Assembly (NCBI RefSeq): GCF_900290115.1
Contig: NZ_LT985748.1
Coordinates: 563,120 to 627,119, forward strand
Direction: 5' to 3'
Length of the DNA stretch: 64,000 nucleotides
From: Alistipes sp. Marseille-P5061
GTDB taxonomy: Bacteria > Bacteroidota > Bacteroidia > Bacteroidales > Rikenellaceae
Positions 9,480-21,544 of this stretch are shown piece by piece. Every line of letters begins with the position of its first letter. The stretch's first letter is position 1. The translations under genes were made by a program, and so were the position numbers. The notes beneath the pieces were generated by a model. That model ran no database searches. It was not told the origin of the DNA and saw nothing but the letters and a program-made list of their open reading frames with translations.

Positions 9480-10790
9480 ATGAAAAAACTTGCATTTGCA
9501 CTGCTTCTGGCTGCAGCCCTCGGCACCTTGCCGGAGGCCCGGGCACAGAGAATCAGCGACTACACGCTCATCATCGACAAGCGAGGCTGCGATGCGGCCA
9601 ACATGCGCGTCGACTGCTCCTTCAGGCTCGATTTTGAGGAGGCCGACAGCGTGGCCCTCACCTTCGGCGGCGACCCGGAGCTCTCCGTCGAGCACCTGAC
9701 ATTCGGAGCGAACCCCCGGCTCGAAGCGCGCTACGACGCGGCCGACAAACGGCTCCTTCTGCGCAGAAGCGGAGCGCAAAGCGTGCCGGTAAGGATGAGC
9801 TACAACTACACGAACCTGTCGGCCTTCTTCATCTACGGGGCCGGTAACGCCGAGCTCTGGGAGACCAGCTACGGCGAGTTCTACTACCCCATCCCGACAA
9901 ACGGACGGATGGAGCTAACCCTCGAAGTGCGCACTCCCGACTCGCTCTCGTTGCTCGGCTCCTATCCGCTCCGACGCATCGACGCGGGCCGCCATGCCTG
10001 CACGGTGAAGGGGATGCTGGCCCAGTCGCTCTCGCTGGCATTCTTCCGCATGGAGGCCTACACGCACTCCGCCGAGGCAACCGCCGGCGGGGACATCGAT
10101 ATCTATCAGCTCGCCGGCATGGAGTGCACACCGGAGCGCCGCAACGAGCTGCTCACGCTGACGCAGGCCGCCACCGACTACTTCGGCCGGATATACGGCG
10201 AAACGTACCGCGCGCCGCAGAGGAACATCCCCTCGCTCCCGACCTTCCTCTTCCACGACGGCAAGGGCTTCAGCAACCGCTACAACATAGGCTTCATCTC
10301 CGCCTCGCAGGAGAAGTTCTCGACCTACCCCGACATCTATCCGCTGGTCCACGAAATCGGCCACCGCTGGCTGGGCGAATGGACGCTGCTCATCGACGAC
10401 GGAGAGCCGGGCGCCTACTTCATCAAGGAGTCGCTCAACGAGTTCATGACCCTGATGTTCATCCGCCACCACTTCGGGGAGGAGGCCTACCGCGCACAGC
10501 TGGAGCGGTGCGAGCGGGAGTACCGCGCAATCGAGGGGACGCCCGGCGACGAGCCGCTCATCGCGATGGTCCGCAACGACAACAATACGGTCGTCTACCG
10601 CAAGGGGCCGCTGCTGCTCGACCGCCTCGCCCGACACATCGGATACGACAGGCTCACGGAGGCCATCGCCGGCTTCTACCGGGAATATTGCGGCAGGCAT
10701 CCGCTCGCGTATGAAGACTTCGCCGCATGGTTCGAGCGGTGCTGTCCCGGCCGGGGAGCGCTCCTCAACGAGCTGATAACCCGGAAATAA
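9480..10790 (+). CDS. Exported M1-like (gluzincin) metallopeptidase
   Basis: The open frame extends upstream, but the Met at 9480 starts a clear signal peptide (MKKLAFALLLAAALG ... ARAQ) just after a -7 box. The 436-aa protein has a zinc motif HEIGH (291-295) followed by W, and a glutamate-rich segment FIKESLNEF 22-26 residues on that should hold the third zinc ligand. Family M1 usually has 18 residues in between. A VYRKGPLLLDRLARHIG segment near the C terminus is typical of M1 peptidases. It is shorter than classic aminopeptidase N and is probably periplasmic. Substrate unknown. Confidence 0.75.
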   Translation: MKKLAFALLLAAALGTLPEARAQRISDYTLIIDKRGCDAANMRVDCSFRLDFEEADSVALTFGGDPELSVEHLTFGANPRLEARYDAADKRLLLRRSGAQSVPVRMSYNYTNLSAFFIYGAGNAELWETSYGEFYYPIPTNGRMELTLEVRTPDSLSLLGSYPLRRIDAGRHACTVKGMLAQSLSLAFFRMEAYTHSAEATAGGDIDIYQLAGMECTPERRNELLTLTQAATDYFGRIYGETYRAPQRNIPSLPTFLFHDGKGFSNRYNIGFISASQEKFSTYPDIYPLVHEIGHRWLGEWTLLIDDGEPGAYFIKESLNEFMTLMFIRHHFGEEAYRAQLERCEREYRAIEGTPGDEPLIAMVRNDNNTVVYRKGPLLLDRLARHIGYDRLTEAIAGFYREYCGRHPLAYEDFAAWFERCCPGRGALLNELITRK

Positions 10791-10914
10791 CGGGCACAAG
10801 GAGACGAAGCCGGAGGTCGGCCGGCGTCCGGCGGCCTCCCCGCCGGGCGGCGGCATGTCGAGAACGTGTCGAAAAAAACAGGAGCCCGACCCTCGGTCGA
10901 GAGCCAATAATTGC

Positions 10915-10922
10915 TATATTTG
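10915..10922 (+). promoter_or_regulatory. -7 box (TATATTTG) for rpiB
   Basis: A consensus box 29 bp before the rpiB ATG. It also rules out the longer upstream open frame as the real start. Confidence 0.65.
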
Positions 10923-10951
10923 TCTTCGATAAAAAAACTCACCACACGATT

Positions 10952-11401
10952 ATGGAGAAAAAAATAGGAATCGCCAGCGACCACGCCGGCTACGAGATGA
11001 AGGAGTTTCTGGTGGGCTACCTGGGTGCCCAGGGCTACGAAGTGCTCGACTTCGGGACCGATTCGCCCGAGAGCGTCGACTACCCCGACTACGCCCACCC
11101 GCTGGCCGAGGCCGTCGAGTCGGGTCAGGTGCCCCTCGGCATCGCACTCTGCGGCACGGGCGTCGGCATGTCCATCACGCTCAACAAGCATCAGGGCATC
11201 CGCGCCGGTCTGGCCTGGACTCCCGAAATCGGGGCACTCATCCGCCGCCACAACAACGCCAACATCGTGGTGCTTCCGGCCCGCTTCATCACCAACGACG
11301 AGGCCGTAGCCATCCTCGACGCCTACTTCTCGGCCGAGTTCGAAGGGGGACGCCACCAGCGCCGCATCGACAAGATTCCCGTTCCGAAGCAGGAGCAGTA
11401 A
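10952..11401 (+). CDS. rpiB: Ribose-5-phosphate isomerase B
   Basis: RpiB interconverts ribose 5-phosphate and ribulose 5-phosphate in the pentose phosphate pathway. The 149-aa protein shows the LacAB/RpiB motifs: ASDHAGYEMK (8-17), the active-site cysteine in GIALCGTGVGMSI, and the phosphate-binding region RxxHNNANIVVLPAR. Length and spacing match the family. It is a single gene with its own promoter and a shared terminator with ispE. Confidence 0.96.
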   Translation: MEKKIGIASDHAGYEMKEFLVGYLGAQGYEVLDFGTDSPESVDYPDYAHPLAEAVESGQVPLGIALCGTGVGMSITLNKHQGIRAGLAWTPEIGALIRRHNNANIVVLPARFITNDEAVAILDAYFSAEFEGGRHQRRIDKIPVPKQEQ

Positions 11402-11425
11402 TTCCACCCCGCCCGAAAGCCAACG

Positions 11426-11466
11426 AAAAGGCGGATGACCCTCACGGAAGGTCATCCGCCTTTTTT
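11426..11466. terminator. Bidirectional terminator between rpiB and ispE
   Basis: The 15-base arms AAAAGGCGGATGACC (11426-11440) and GGTCATCCGCCTTTT (11450-11464) pair perfectly around a 9-nt loop, with T6 on one side and A4 on the other. Confidence 0.88.
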
Positions 11467-11519
11467 ATCGCGACGGAACGAAGCCTCGACAGCGCCTCCG
11501 TCTGCCGCGTGCGGCCGCC

Positions 11520-12335
11520 TCAGCGAATCGTTTCGCGGTGGAGGAACTCGCCCTCGAGCAGCGGAAAGTCGGGCGCCGGCTCCTCGAAGAGCCCGAAGAC
11601 GGCCGAGCCGCTCCCCGACATCGAAGCGTAGAGTGCTCCGGCGGCAAGCATCCGCTCCTTCACCTCACGGATGGCGGGATGGCGGGCGAAGACCGTCGTC
11701 TCGAAGTCGTTGGTCACGCGCCCCTGCCACTCCGCAACGGGCAGCCGCAGCCGCTCGCCAAGGGGCGTTTCGGGCACCCGGGGACGGATGCCGGCATAGG
11801 CCTCGCGCGTCGAAACCCCCTCCCGGGGCTTCACCACCAGAAGCGTCAGCCCCGCAAGGTCGACCGCGAAGGGGTGCATCACCTCGCCGCGACCCGTGCA
11901 GAGCTGGGGCGTATTGCGCACGAAAAAGGCCGTATCGCTCCCCAGCTCGGCGGCCCGGGCGATGAGCTCCTCCTCCGAGAGATGAAGGGCATAGAGCTCG
12001 TCGAGGGCCAGCAGCACCGCCGTGCCGTCGGACGAGCCGCCGCCGAGCCCCGCCCCGAAGGGGACCCGCTTCCTAAGGCGCACCTCCGCACCCGCGATGC
12101 CGTAGTGCCGCTGCATGAGGCGGCAGGCCTTCATGCAGATGTTCTCCTCGGGGTCGCAGTCGACCGTCAGCCCCTCGCTCCGCAGCGTGAAGGCCGAGGC
12201 CGAGGGGAGGACCTCCACCTCGTCGAAGAGCCCGCGCACGGGAAACATCACCGTCTCGAGCTCGTGGTATCCATCCTCGCGGCGGCGCAACACGTCGAGC
12301 CCGAGGTTGATTTTGCAGTTTGCCTTGCGTATCAT
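11520..12335 (-). CDS. ispE: 4-diphosphocytidyl-2-C-methyl-D-erythritol kinase
   Basis: IspE phosphorylates CDP-methylerythritol in the non-mevalonate isoprenoid pathway. The 271-aa protein has the family N terminus (ANCKINLGLDV, DGYHELETVM) and the GHMP-kinase ATP loop PFGAGLGGGSSD (92-103), with SMSGSGSAVFGL near the end. I chose the start at 12335 because it fits the family N terminus; a consensus -7 box ends only 7 bases upstream of it, so the mRNA should be almost leaderless. IspD of the same pathway lies at 26.7 kb. Confidence 0.95.
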   Translation of the reverse strand: MIRKANCKINLGLDVLRRREDGYHELETVMFPVRGLFDEVEVLPSASAFTLRSEGLTVDCDPEENICMKACRLMQRHYGIAGAEVRLRKRVPFGAGLGGGSSDGTAVLLALDELYALHLSEEELIARAAELGSDTAFFVRNTPQLCTGRGEVMHPFAVDLAGLTLLVVKPREGVSTREAYAGIRPRVPETPLGERLRLPVAEWQGRVTNDFETTVFARHPAIREVKERMLAAGALYASMSGSGSAVFGLFEEPAPDFPLLEGEFLHRETIR

Positions 12336-12342
12336 CGTGGAA

Positions 12343-12350
12343 CAAAGATA
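12343..12350 (-). promoter_or_regulatory. -7 box (TATCTTTG) for ispE
   Basis: A consensus box on the minus strand; its last base is at 12343 and the ispE start codon begins at 12335. With the usual position of this element, transcription would start 3-5 bases before the AUG. Confidence 0.65.
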
Positions 12351-12610
12351 GTGAAAGGTGGCGGCAAACGGTCGCCACGGCCCGAAATTTTTACCCGACG
12401 CCCTTTCAGCCTCTTCCGGCAAGGCCTCCCCGGAGCCCTTCCGCCCCACTATCAAAGGGCTCTCAGAGCTCTTTCCATCCTGTCCTGAAAGGCCTCCCGG
12501 CCCGCTCCGGGACCGCGGACCGGGCGGGAACAGCCCGGCGGCCGAGAGCCGCTGCCGCCGGCCGTCCGAAGGGGCAAACGCAAAGATATTCGCAGAGTTT
12601 GGTCCGTAGG

Positions 12611-12642
12611 TTTGCGCTTTTCGCGAAAAATGTGTACTTTTG
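12611..12642 (+). promoter_or_regulatory. Promoter of secA (TTTG - 20 bp - TACTTTTG)
   Basis: Both elements of the Bacteroidetes promoter are present: -33 TTTG at 12611-12614 and -7 TACTTTTG at 12635-12642, with 20 bp between. The predicted leader is about 50 nt. Confidence 0.75.
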
Positions 12643-12695
12643 TAGGATTTACGGTCATAACCGCACACGCAACAGAAAACAACAACAAAACTCTT

Positions 12696-15998
<3,303 letters not shown>

Positions 15999-16097
15999 CA
16001 GCACGACCCTGAACGAACGTCAACAACCGACGGAGCGAGGCGGCGGGGACGGGAGCGTCCGTCACGTCGCCTCCTCCGTTGGACAAACCACCGCCAC

Positions 16098-16535
16098 ATG
16101 GGATACCAGGAAGAGAAGCAGCGCCAGCTGGACTTGCGCTATCTGAGAATGGCCCGCATCTGGGCCGAGAATTCGTACTGCGTCCGCCGCAAGGTGGGGG
16201 CGCTCATCGTCAAGGACAAGATGATTATCTCGGACGGCTACAACGGCACCCCCTCGGGCTTCGAGAACATCTGCGAGGACGAGACGGGCAAGACGAAGTC
16301 CTACGTGCTGCATGCCGAGGCCAACGCCATCACGAAGGTGGCCAAGTCGGCCAACAACTGCGACGGCTCGACGCTCTACATCACGGCAGCCCCCTGCATC
16401 GAGTGTTCGAAGCTCATCATCCAGGCCGGCATCAAGCGGGTGGTATACAGCGACGAATACCGCTCGGAGGAGGGGCTCAACCTGTTGCGCAAGGTGGGCA
16501 TCGAGTGCGTGCAGCGCTCCATCGACGAAGAGTGA
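16098..16535 (+). CDS. Deoxycytidylate deaminase
   Basis: This 145-aa enzyme should deaminate dCMP to dUMP, feeding thymidylate synthesis. The zinc motif is complete: HAEAN (72-76, with His72 and proton shuttle Glu74) and PCIEC (99-103, with Cys100 and Cys103). The N-terminal block SYCVRRKVGALIVKD and SDGYNGTPSGFEN are also typical of dCMP deaminases and ComEB. It follows secA with a 99-bp gap and ends in a hairpin. Confidence 0.93.
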   Translation: MGYQEEKQRQLDLRYLRMARIWAENSYCVRRKVGALIVKDKMIISDGYNGTPSGFENICEDETGKTKSYVLHAEANAITKVAKSANNCDGSTLYITAAPCIECSKLIIQAGIKRVVYSDEYRSEEGLNLLRKVGIECVQRSIDEE

Positions 16536-16564
16536 GTGCAGACGACTGCACGCGAATACAAACA

Positions 16565-16600
16565 GGGAGTCTTCCGACCGACGGGAGGCTCCTTTTTTTG
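16565..16600 (+). terminator. Terminator after dCMP deaminase
   Basis: GGAGTCTTCCG and CGGGAGGCTCC pair with two G-T wobbles around ACCGA and are followed by T7. Confidence 0.75.
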
Positions 16601-16706
16601 TATACGACTTGTGACGGGGGATATTTTGCTGCGCGCTTTTTGCGGCCGGCTGCTTGAAAATCGGCCGAAAATCCGTACCTTGCAACAAATAAAATTGCAA
16701 CCGGAG

Positions 16707-17441
16707 ATGAAACGAATCGTCATCGTGGGCGCCACCTCGGGCATCGGACTCGAGACGGCCAAACGCTTCATCGGCAAGGGGTGGCGCGTGGGCGTCGCCG
16801 GCCGCCGCATCGAACCGCTCGAGGAGCTGCACGCACTGGCACCCGACCGCGTGGAGTACCAAACGCTCGACGTCACGTCGGACGATGCACCTCAACGGCT
16901 CGAGGAGCTCATCGAGCGGCTCGGAGGGATGGAGCTCTACCTCCACTGCTCGGGAATCGGCTACCGCAACATAGAACTCGACCCCGCGCTTGAGGTAGCG
17001 ACGCTGCGCACCAACGGCGAGGGCTTCGTGCGGATGGTGACGGCCGCCTTCGGTTGGTTCCGCGCCCACGGCGGAGGCCATCTGGCCGTCATCAGCTCGA
17101 TTGCCGGGACGCGGGGGCTGGGCAGCTCGCCGGCCTACTCGGCCACCAAGCGGATGCAGAACACCTACATCGACGCACTGGCCCAGCTCAGCCACATGGA
17201 GCGGCTCAACATCCGCCTGACGGACATCCGCCCGGGATTCGTCGCAACGCCGCTGCTGAACAAGGCCAACCACTATCCGATGCTCATGCCCGTCGGACGG
17301 GTTGCCGACTGCATCGTCCATGCGCTCGAACACCGCCGCCGGCGCATCGTCATCGACCGGCGCTACGCCGTGATGGTCTTCTTCTGGCGGCGGCTGCCCG
17401 AATGGCTCTGGGAGCGGCTCAACGTCCGCACCACGGTTTGA
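16707..17441 (+). CDS. SDR-family NAD(P)-dependent oxidoreductase
   Basis: The start at 16707 gives a 244-aa classical short-chain dehydrogenase. The dinucleotide motif is GATSGIG (8-14), the active site has Ser130/131 (AVISSIAG), Tyr144 and Lys148 (SPAYSATK), and the post-active-site PGFVATPL is present. It ends with a hydrophobic and basic tail (VMVFFWRRLPEWLWERL) that could lie on the membrane. The substrate is unknown. A weak -7-like TACCTTGC lies about 25 bp upstream. The GH2 gene starts 53 bp downstream, so the two may share a transcript. Confidence 0.88.
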   Translation: MKRIVIVGATSGIGLETAKRFIGKGWRVGVAGRRIEPLEELHALAPDRVEYQTLDVTSDDAPQRLEELIERLGGMELYLHCSGIGYRNIELDPALEVATLRTNGEGFVRMVTAAFGWFRAHGGGHLAVISSIAGTRGLGSSPAYSATKRMQNTYIDALAQLSHMERLNIRLTDIRPGFVATPLLNKANHYPMLMPVGRVADCIVHALEHRRRRIVIDRRYAVMVFFWRRLPEWLWERLNVRTTV

Positions 17442-17494
17442 AACAACACCCAAGCCTCAACCAAAACCTCACCCGAAACCAGAATTTCCCCACC

Positions 17495-19984
17495 ATGAAA
17501 AAACTGCTTCTGATGCTGGCGCTGCTTCCGCTCGCCGCCCTCGCGCAGCCGCGCACCGAACGGCTGCTCGAACAGGGCTGGCTCTTCACGCGCGAAGATG
17601 CGCCCGAATTTGCCCGCAACGACTTCGACGACTCCTCGTGGCAGGCGGTCACCGTGCCCCACGACTGGGCCATCTACGGCCCCTTCAGCGTCGGCAACGA
17701 CCTCCAGCTCACGGCCATCGCCCAGGACGGCCAGACCCAGGCGATGGAGCATGCCGGCCGCACGGGCGGCCTGCCCTTTGTCGGCACGGGGTGGTACCGG
17801 CTCCGCTTCACGACGCCCGAACTGCGCGAAGGGGGCCACTGTACGATGCTCTTCGACGGCGCGATGAGCCACGCCCGAGTCTACGTCAACGGCCACGAGG
17901 CCATCTACTGGCCCAACGGCTACAACGCCTTCCACGTCGACATCACCCCCTACCTCCGTCCCGACGGGGAGAACCTGCTGGCCGTGCGGCTCGAGAATCT
18001 GCCCGAGTCGTCGCGCTGGTACCCCGGCGCCGGACTGCTGCGCAACGTACATCTGCTCACCACGGGCGAGGCCTACATCCCGGTCTGGGGAACGCAAATC
18101 ACCACGCCCGTCATCGCCGGCGACCACGCCCGCGTACGGCAGCGGACCGAGGTGGTGCTGCCCGAGGGGCGGACGCTGGCCGACTATACGCTCGCAACGG
18201 AGCTGCGCAACGCCGCGGGAGAGGTCGTCGCCTCGGCGCGCACCGACGGCACGCGCTACGACAACCACGCCGTCGAGCAGGAGTTCATCGTCGAGCACCC
18301 CGCGCTGTGGAGCCCCGAAACGCCGGCACTCTACACCTCCGTCACACGGCTCTACGAGGGTGACCGCCTCTGCGACGAGTATACGACGCGCTTCGGCATC
18401 CGCACCGTCGAAGCGGTACCGGGCCGGGGCTTCCTGCTCAACGGCCAACCGGTGAAGTTCCGCGGCGTCTGCAACCACCACGACCTCGGCCCGCTGGGCG
18501 GCATTGCCAACGAGGCGGGCCTCCGGCGTCAGGTCCGGCTGCTCAAGGAGATGGGCTGCAACGCCATCCGCACCTCGCACAACATGCCCGCCCCGGAGCT
18601 GGTGGCCGCCTGCGACGAGATGGGAATGATGGTGATGGCCGAATCGTTCGACGAATGGAAGGCCCCGAAGGTCGAGAACGGCTACCACCTCCACTTCGAC
18701 GAGTGGGTCGAACGCGACCTGGTCAATCTGGTACGCCACTTCCGCAACTCCCCCAGCGTGGTGATGTGGTGCATCGGCAACGAGGTGCCCGACCAGTGGG
18801 ACGGCGACCGGGGTCCGAAGCTCACGCTCCGGCTCCAGAGCATCTGCCACCGCGAGGACCCGACACGCCCCGTGACGCAGGGCATGGATGCCCCCGATGC
18901 GGTGGTGAACAACAACATGGCCGCCGTGATGGACATCCCCGGCTTCAACTACCGCCCGCACAAGTATCCCGAGAACTACGCCAAGCTGCCGCAGCGGATG
19001 ATTCTGGGCAGCGAGACCGCCTCGACGCTCAGTTCGCGCGGCGTCTACAAGTTCCCCGTCGTGCGGCGTTCGATGCACCGCTACGACGACCATCAGGCCT
19101 CGTCGTACGATGTGGAGCACTGCGGCTGGTCGAACCTTCCGGAGGATGACTTCATCCAGCACGACGACCTGCCCTACTGCATGGGCGAATTCGTCTGGAC
19201 GGGCTTCGACTATCTGGGCGAGCCGACCCCCTACTACTCCGACTGGCCGAGCCACTCGTCGCTCTTCGGCATCATCGACCTGGCGGGTCTGCCGAAGGAC
19301 CGCTACTGGCTCTACCGCAGCCACTGGAATCCCGAGGTAGAGACGCTCCACATCCTGCCCCACTGGACCTGGCCCGGACGCGAGGGGGAGACGACCCCCG
19401 TCTTCGTCTACACGAACTACCCCTCGGCCGAGCTCTTCATCAACGGCAAGAGCCAGGGACGCCGCAGCAAGGATTTCTCCGTAAAGGTCGACAACAGCGG
19501 CGACTCGCTCTCGCTCAACAGCTTCGCCCGTCAGCGCCGCTACCGGCTCATGTGGATGGATACGCGCTACGAGCCCGGCACGCTGCGTGTGGTGGCCTAC
19601 GACGCCGAAGGGCGTCCCGTGGCCGAGCGCGAGCTCCGCACGGCGGGCAAGCCCAGCCGGATTGTGCTGACGCCCGACCGCGAACGGATGGCGGCCGACG
19701 GCAAGGACCTCATCTTCGTGACGGTGAGCGTCGTCGACCGCAACGGGAACCCCTGCCCGACGGCCGACAACGAAATCCGGTTCCGCGTGACGGGCAACGG
19801 CTGCTACCGCGCCGGAGCCAACGGCGACCCCACATCGCTCGAATCGTTCCAGGAGCCGCACATGAAGCTCTTCTCGGGCATGATGACCGCCATCATCGTC
19901 TCGGACGGCACGCCGGGCGAAATCACGGTGGAGGCCACCTCGCCGGGGCTCAAACGGGCGCGGCTGACCCTCCGCGGCGAGTAG
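17495..19984 (+). CDS. Exported GH2 glycoside hydrolase (beta-galactosidase-like)
   Basis: The start at 17495 gives a signal peptide (MKKLLLMLALLPLAALAQ), so the 829-aa enzyme acts outside the cytoplasm. Domains in order: GH2 sugar-binding (about 20-185), immunoglobulin-like (190-300), TIM barrel (305-590), a DUF4982-like domain (about 610-680) and a C-terminal Ig-like domain (690-829). The predicted acid/base is Glu430 (IGNEVP) and the nucleophile Glu507 (GSETAST). GH2 members of this kind are usually beta-galactosidases, but other activities cannot be excluded. Terminator at 20016. Confidence 0.93.
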   Translation: MKKLLLMLALLPLAALAQPRTERLLEQGWLFTREDAPEFARNDFDDSSWQAVTVPHDWAIYGPFSVGNDLQLTAIAQDGQTQAMEHAGRTGGLPFVGTGWYRLRFTTPELREGGHCTMLFDGAMSHARVYVNGHEAIYWPNGYNAFHVDITPYLRPDGENLLAVRLENLPESSRWYPGAGLLRNVHLLTTGEAYIPVWGTQITTPVIAGDHARVRQRTEVVLPEGRTLADYTLATELRNAAGEVVASARTDGTRYDNHAVEQEFIVEHPALWSPETPALYTSVTRLYEGDRLCDEYTTRFGIRTVEAVPGRGFLLNGQPVKFRGVCNHHDLGPLGGIANEAGLRRQVRLLKEMGCNAIRTSHNMPAPELVAACDEMGMMVMAESFDEWKAPKVENGYHLHFDEWVERDLVNLVRHFRNSPSVVMWCIGNEVPDQWDGDRGPKLTLRLQSICHREDPTRPVTQGMDAPDAVVNNNMAAVMDIPGFNYRPHKYPENYAKLPQRMILGSETASTLSSRGVYKFPVVRRSMHRYDDHQASSYDVEHCGWSNLPEDDFIQHDDLPYCMGEFVWTGFDYLGEPTPYYSDWPSHSSLFGIIDLAGLPKDRYWLYRSHWNPEVETLHILPHWTWPGREGETTPVFVYTNYPSAELFINGKSQGRRSKDFSVKVDNSGDSLSLNSFARQRRYRLMWMDTRYEPGTLRVVAYDAEGRPVAERELRTAGKPSRIVLTPDRERMAADGKDLIFVTVSVVDRNGNPCPTADNEIRFRVTGNGCYRAGANGDPTSLESFQEPHMKLFSGMMTAIIVSDGTPGEITVEATSPGLKRARLTLRGE

Positions 19985-20015
19985 CGGACGCACGCCCAAC
20001 GAAAGGAAACGCAAT

Positions 20016-20057
20016 ACGGGCCGGAATCCATCATGGGGATTCCGGCCCGTACCGTTT
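20016..20057. terminator. Bidirectional terminator between the GH2 gene and the kinase fusion gene
   Basis: Fourteen-base arms (ACGGGCCGGAATCC at 20016-20029 and its complement at 20037-20050) pair around a short loop. T4 follows a few bases on. It separates two converging genes. Confidence 0.8.
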
Positions 20058-20095
20058 TCGGCGCTTCGGTCACACAGCCGTTACTTCTCGCCGCT

Positions 20096-21412
20096 CTACT
20101 TCGTGCCGCTCGGCTTCGCGCTGCCGCACCGCTCGCGGTACATCGTCCGAATGAGGGCGGCAGCGGCCTCAAGCGAAACATGCCCCGTATTGACCATCAG
20201 GTCGTAGTGGTGCGGGTCGGACCACCGCTGCCCGGTATAGAACTCATAGTGGTTGCTGCGGTTGCGGTTGACGCGCTCGATTTCGGCCTCGGCCTCCGAT
20301 TCGGGAAGGTCATACTCCTCGACGCAGCGGGCCACGGCATCCGCCCGGTCGCAGCAGCAGAAGATGCGGAGCACCCGCGGCGAGGAGCGCAGCACGAAGT
20401 CGGCGCAGCGGCCGACGATGATGCAGGGCCCCTTGGCGGCCAGCTCCTGCACAATCTTGCTCTCGGCAACGAAGAGCACGTCGTCGGTAGAGAGGCCGCG
20501 TCCGGCCCGTGTGCCCGACGAGAGGATGCACTTGAGCCAGAAGGAGGGGATTGACTGCTCGTTCTCGACGATGTAGCGCTCGTCAACGCCGCTCTTCTGC
20601 GCCGCCAGACGGATGAACTGACGGTCGTAGAGCGGCAGGTGCAGCTCACGCGCAAGCAGCTCGCCCAGGCGGTGGCCGCCGCTGCCGAATTCGCGGGCAA
20701 TCGTTATCACGGCATGGTCGGCATCCGGAGCTGCGGCCGTTCCTTGGCCCGCCGCACCATCGAGCCCCGTCCAATGGTCGAGCCGCCGGAAGCAGGGGGT
20801 CAAAAAGTGGACGATGGGCCCCACGGCGAGCGCCGCCACGACCGTACCCTCGCGCACACCGCGGATATCGGCCATGAAGAGGTAGGAGAGCAGGCAGGCC
20901 AGCAGCACCAGCGTCAGGTCGAAGGCCAGCTTCGTATAGCCGAAGTCGAAGTGGTGGCGGCGGCAGATGACCTGGACCAGATATTCGCCGGCCGTCATCG
21001 CCACGTTGACCCGCACCTCGAGCGCGATGCCCGCCGCCAGAATGAAGCACCCGACGATGAGCCACAGCAGCTTGGCCGCATAGGCCACAGGCTCGAGCCA
21101 GAAGAGCATCAACATGGCGCAGTCGATGAAGAGTCCGAAGCTGAGCGAGATGGGAATCTGCAGCAGGTAGGAGGTGCGTTCGCGGCGCAAATCCTCGCGC
21201 GTCATGAAGAGGAGGTCCAGCAGCACGAAGGTGAGGTTGAGCAGGATGGTCCACTGCCCCATCGTGAGCGGCGTGAACATGCTCAGCACGTAGTTCACGC
21301 TCGTGATGGGTGAGGTGCCCAGCAACGCCTTGGTGATGAAGGCCACGCCCAGCGCATTGATGAAGAGCGACAGGACGAAGAGGGCATAGCGCCGGAAAAG
21401 ATATCGGTCCAT
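20096..21412 (-). CDS. Fusion of a YczE/YitT-like membrane domain and a cytidylate-kinase-like domain
   Basis: The start at 21412 (MDRYLFRRYALFVLSLF) gives 438 aa. Residues 10-205 contain five or six hydrophobic segments with the phrase ALGVAFITKALLGTSPITS, like YczE/DUF6198 membrane proteins. After a linker (about 210-232) a cytidylate-kinase-2-type domain begins: ITIAREFGSGGHRLGELLA (236-254), LYDRQFI, and IIVGRCADFVL with a CCDRADAVARC lid. The P-loop GSGGHRLG lacks the usual GKS, as is normal for this family. It is probably an inner-membrane protein with a cytoplasmic kinase-like domain. Substrate unknown. Confidence 0.85.
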   Translation of the reverse strand: MDRYLFRRYALFVLSLFINALGVAFITKALLGTSPITSVNYVLSMFTPLTMGQWTILLNLTFVLLDLLFMTREDLRRERTSYLLQIPISLSFGLFIDCAMLMLFWLEPVAYAAKLLWLIVGCFILAAGIALEVRVNVAMTAGEYLVQVICRRHHFDFGYTKLAFDLTLVLLACLLSYLFMADIRGVREGTVVAALAVGPIVHFLTPCFRRLDHWTGLDGAAGQGTAAAPDADHAVITIAREFGSGGHRLGELLARELHLPLYDRQFIRLAAQKSGVDERYIVENEQSIPSFWLKCILSSGTRAGRGLSTDDVLFVAESKIVQELAAKGPCIIVGRCADFVLRSSPRVLRIFCCCDRADAVARCVEEYDLPESEAEAEIERVNRNRSNHYEFYTGQRWSDPHHYDLMVNTGHVSLEAAAALIRTMYRERCGSAKPSGTK

Positions 21413-21488
21413 GGGTATTCCCGTTTGAATGTTCAGGCGACAAAGTTCGCACAGTTTTCGGTCATTCCGACACAAATATGCGACTCAG

Positions 21489-21520
21489 TTTGGTAAAAAA
21501 CGAAACAAATCGTACCTTTA
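21489..21520 (+). promoter_or_regulatory. Promoter of the AraC-type regulator (TTTG - 20 bp - TACCTTTA)
   Basis: TTTG at 21489-21492 and TACCTTTA at 21513-21520 are 20 bp apart. The last base of the -7 box deviates from consensus. The predicted leader is about 20 nt. Confidence 0.6.
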
Positions 21521-21544
21521 CGGAACAAATCTCCGTCCATCCGC

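Larger units (their letters stand above)
12336..12695. other. Divergent intergenic region ispE/secA
   Basis: This 360-bp gap holds the ispE -7 box next to ispE and the secA promoter on the other side. The GC-rich middle (about 12480-12570) has scattered complementary runs of C and G, but I see no gene and no conserved RNA in it. Confidence 0.6.

Noticed and set aside
17054..17494. Long N-terminal extension of the GH2 gene through the SDR gene
   Set aside because: The extension overlaps the SDR coding region in another frame and would hide the signal peptide that starts at 17495.
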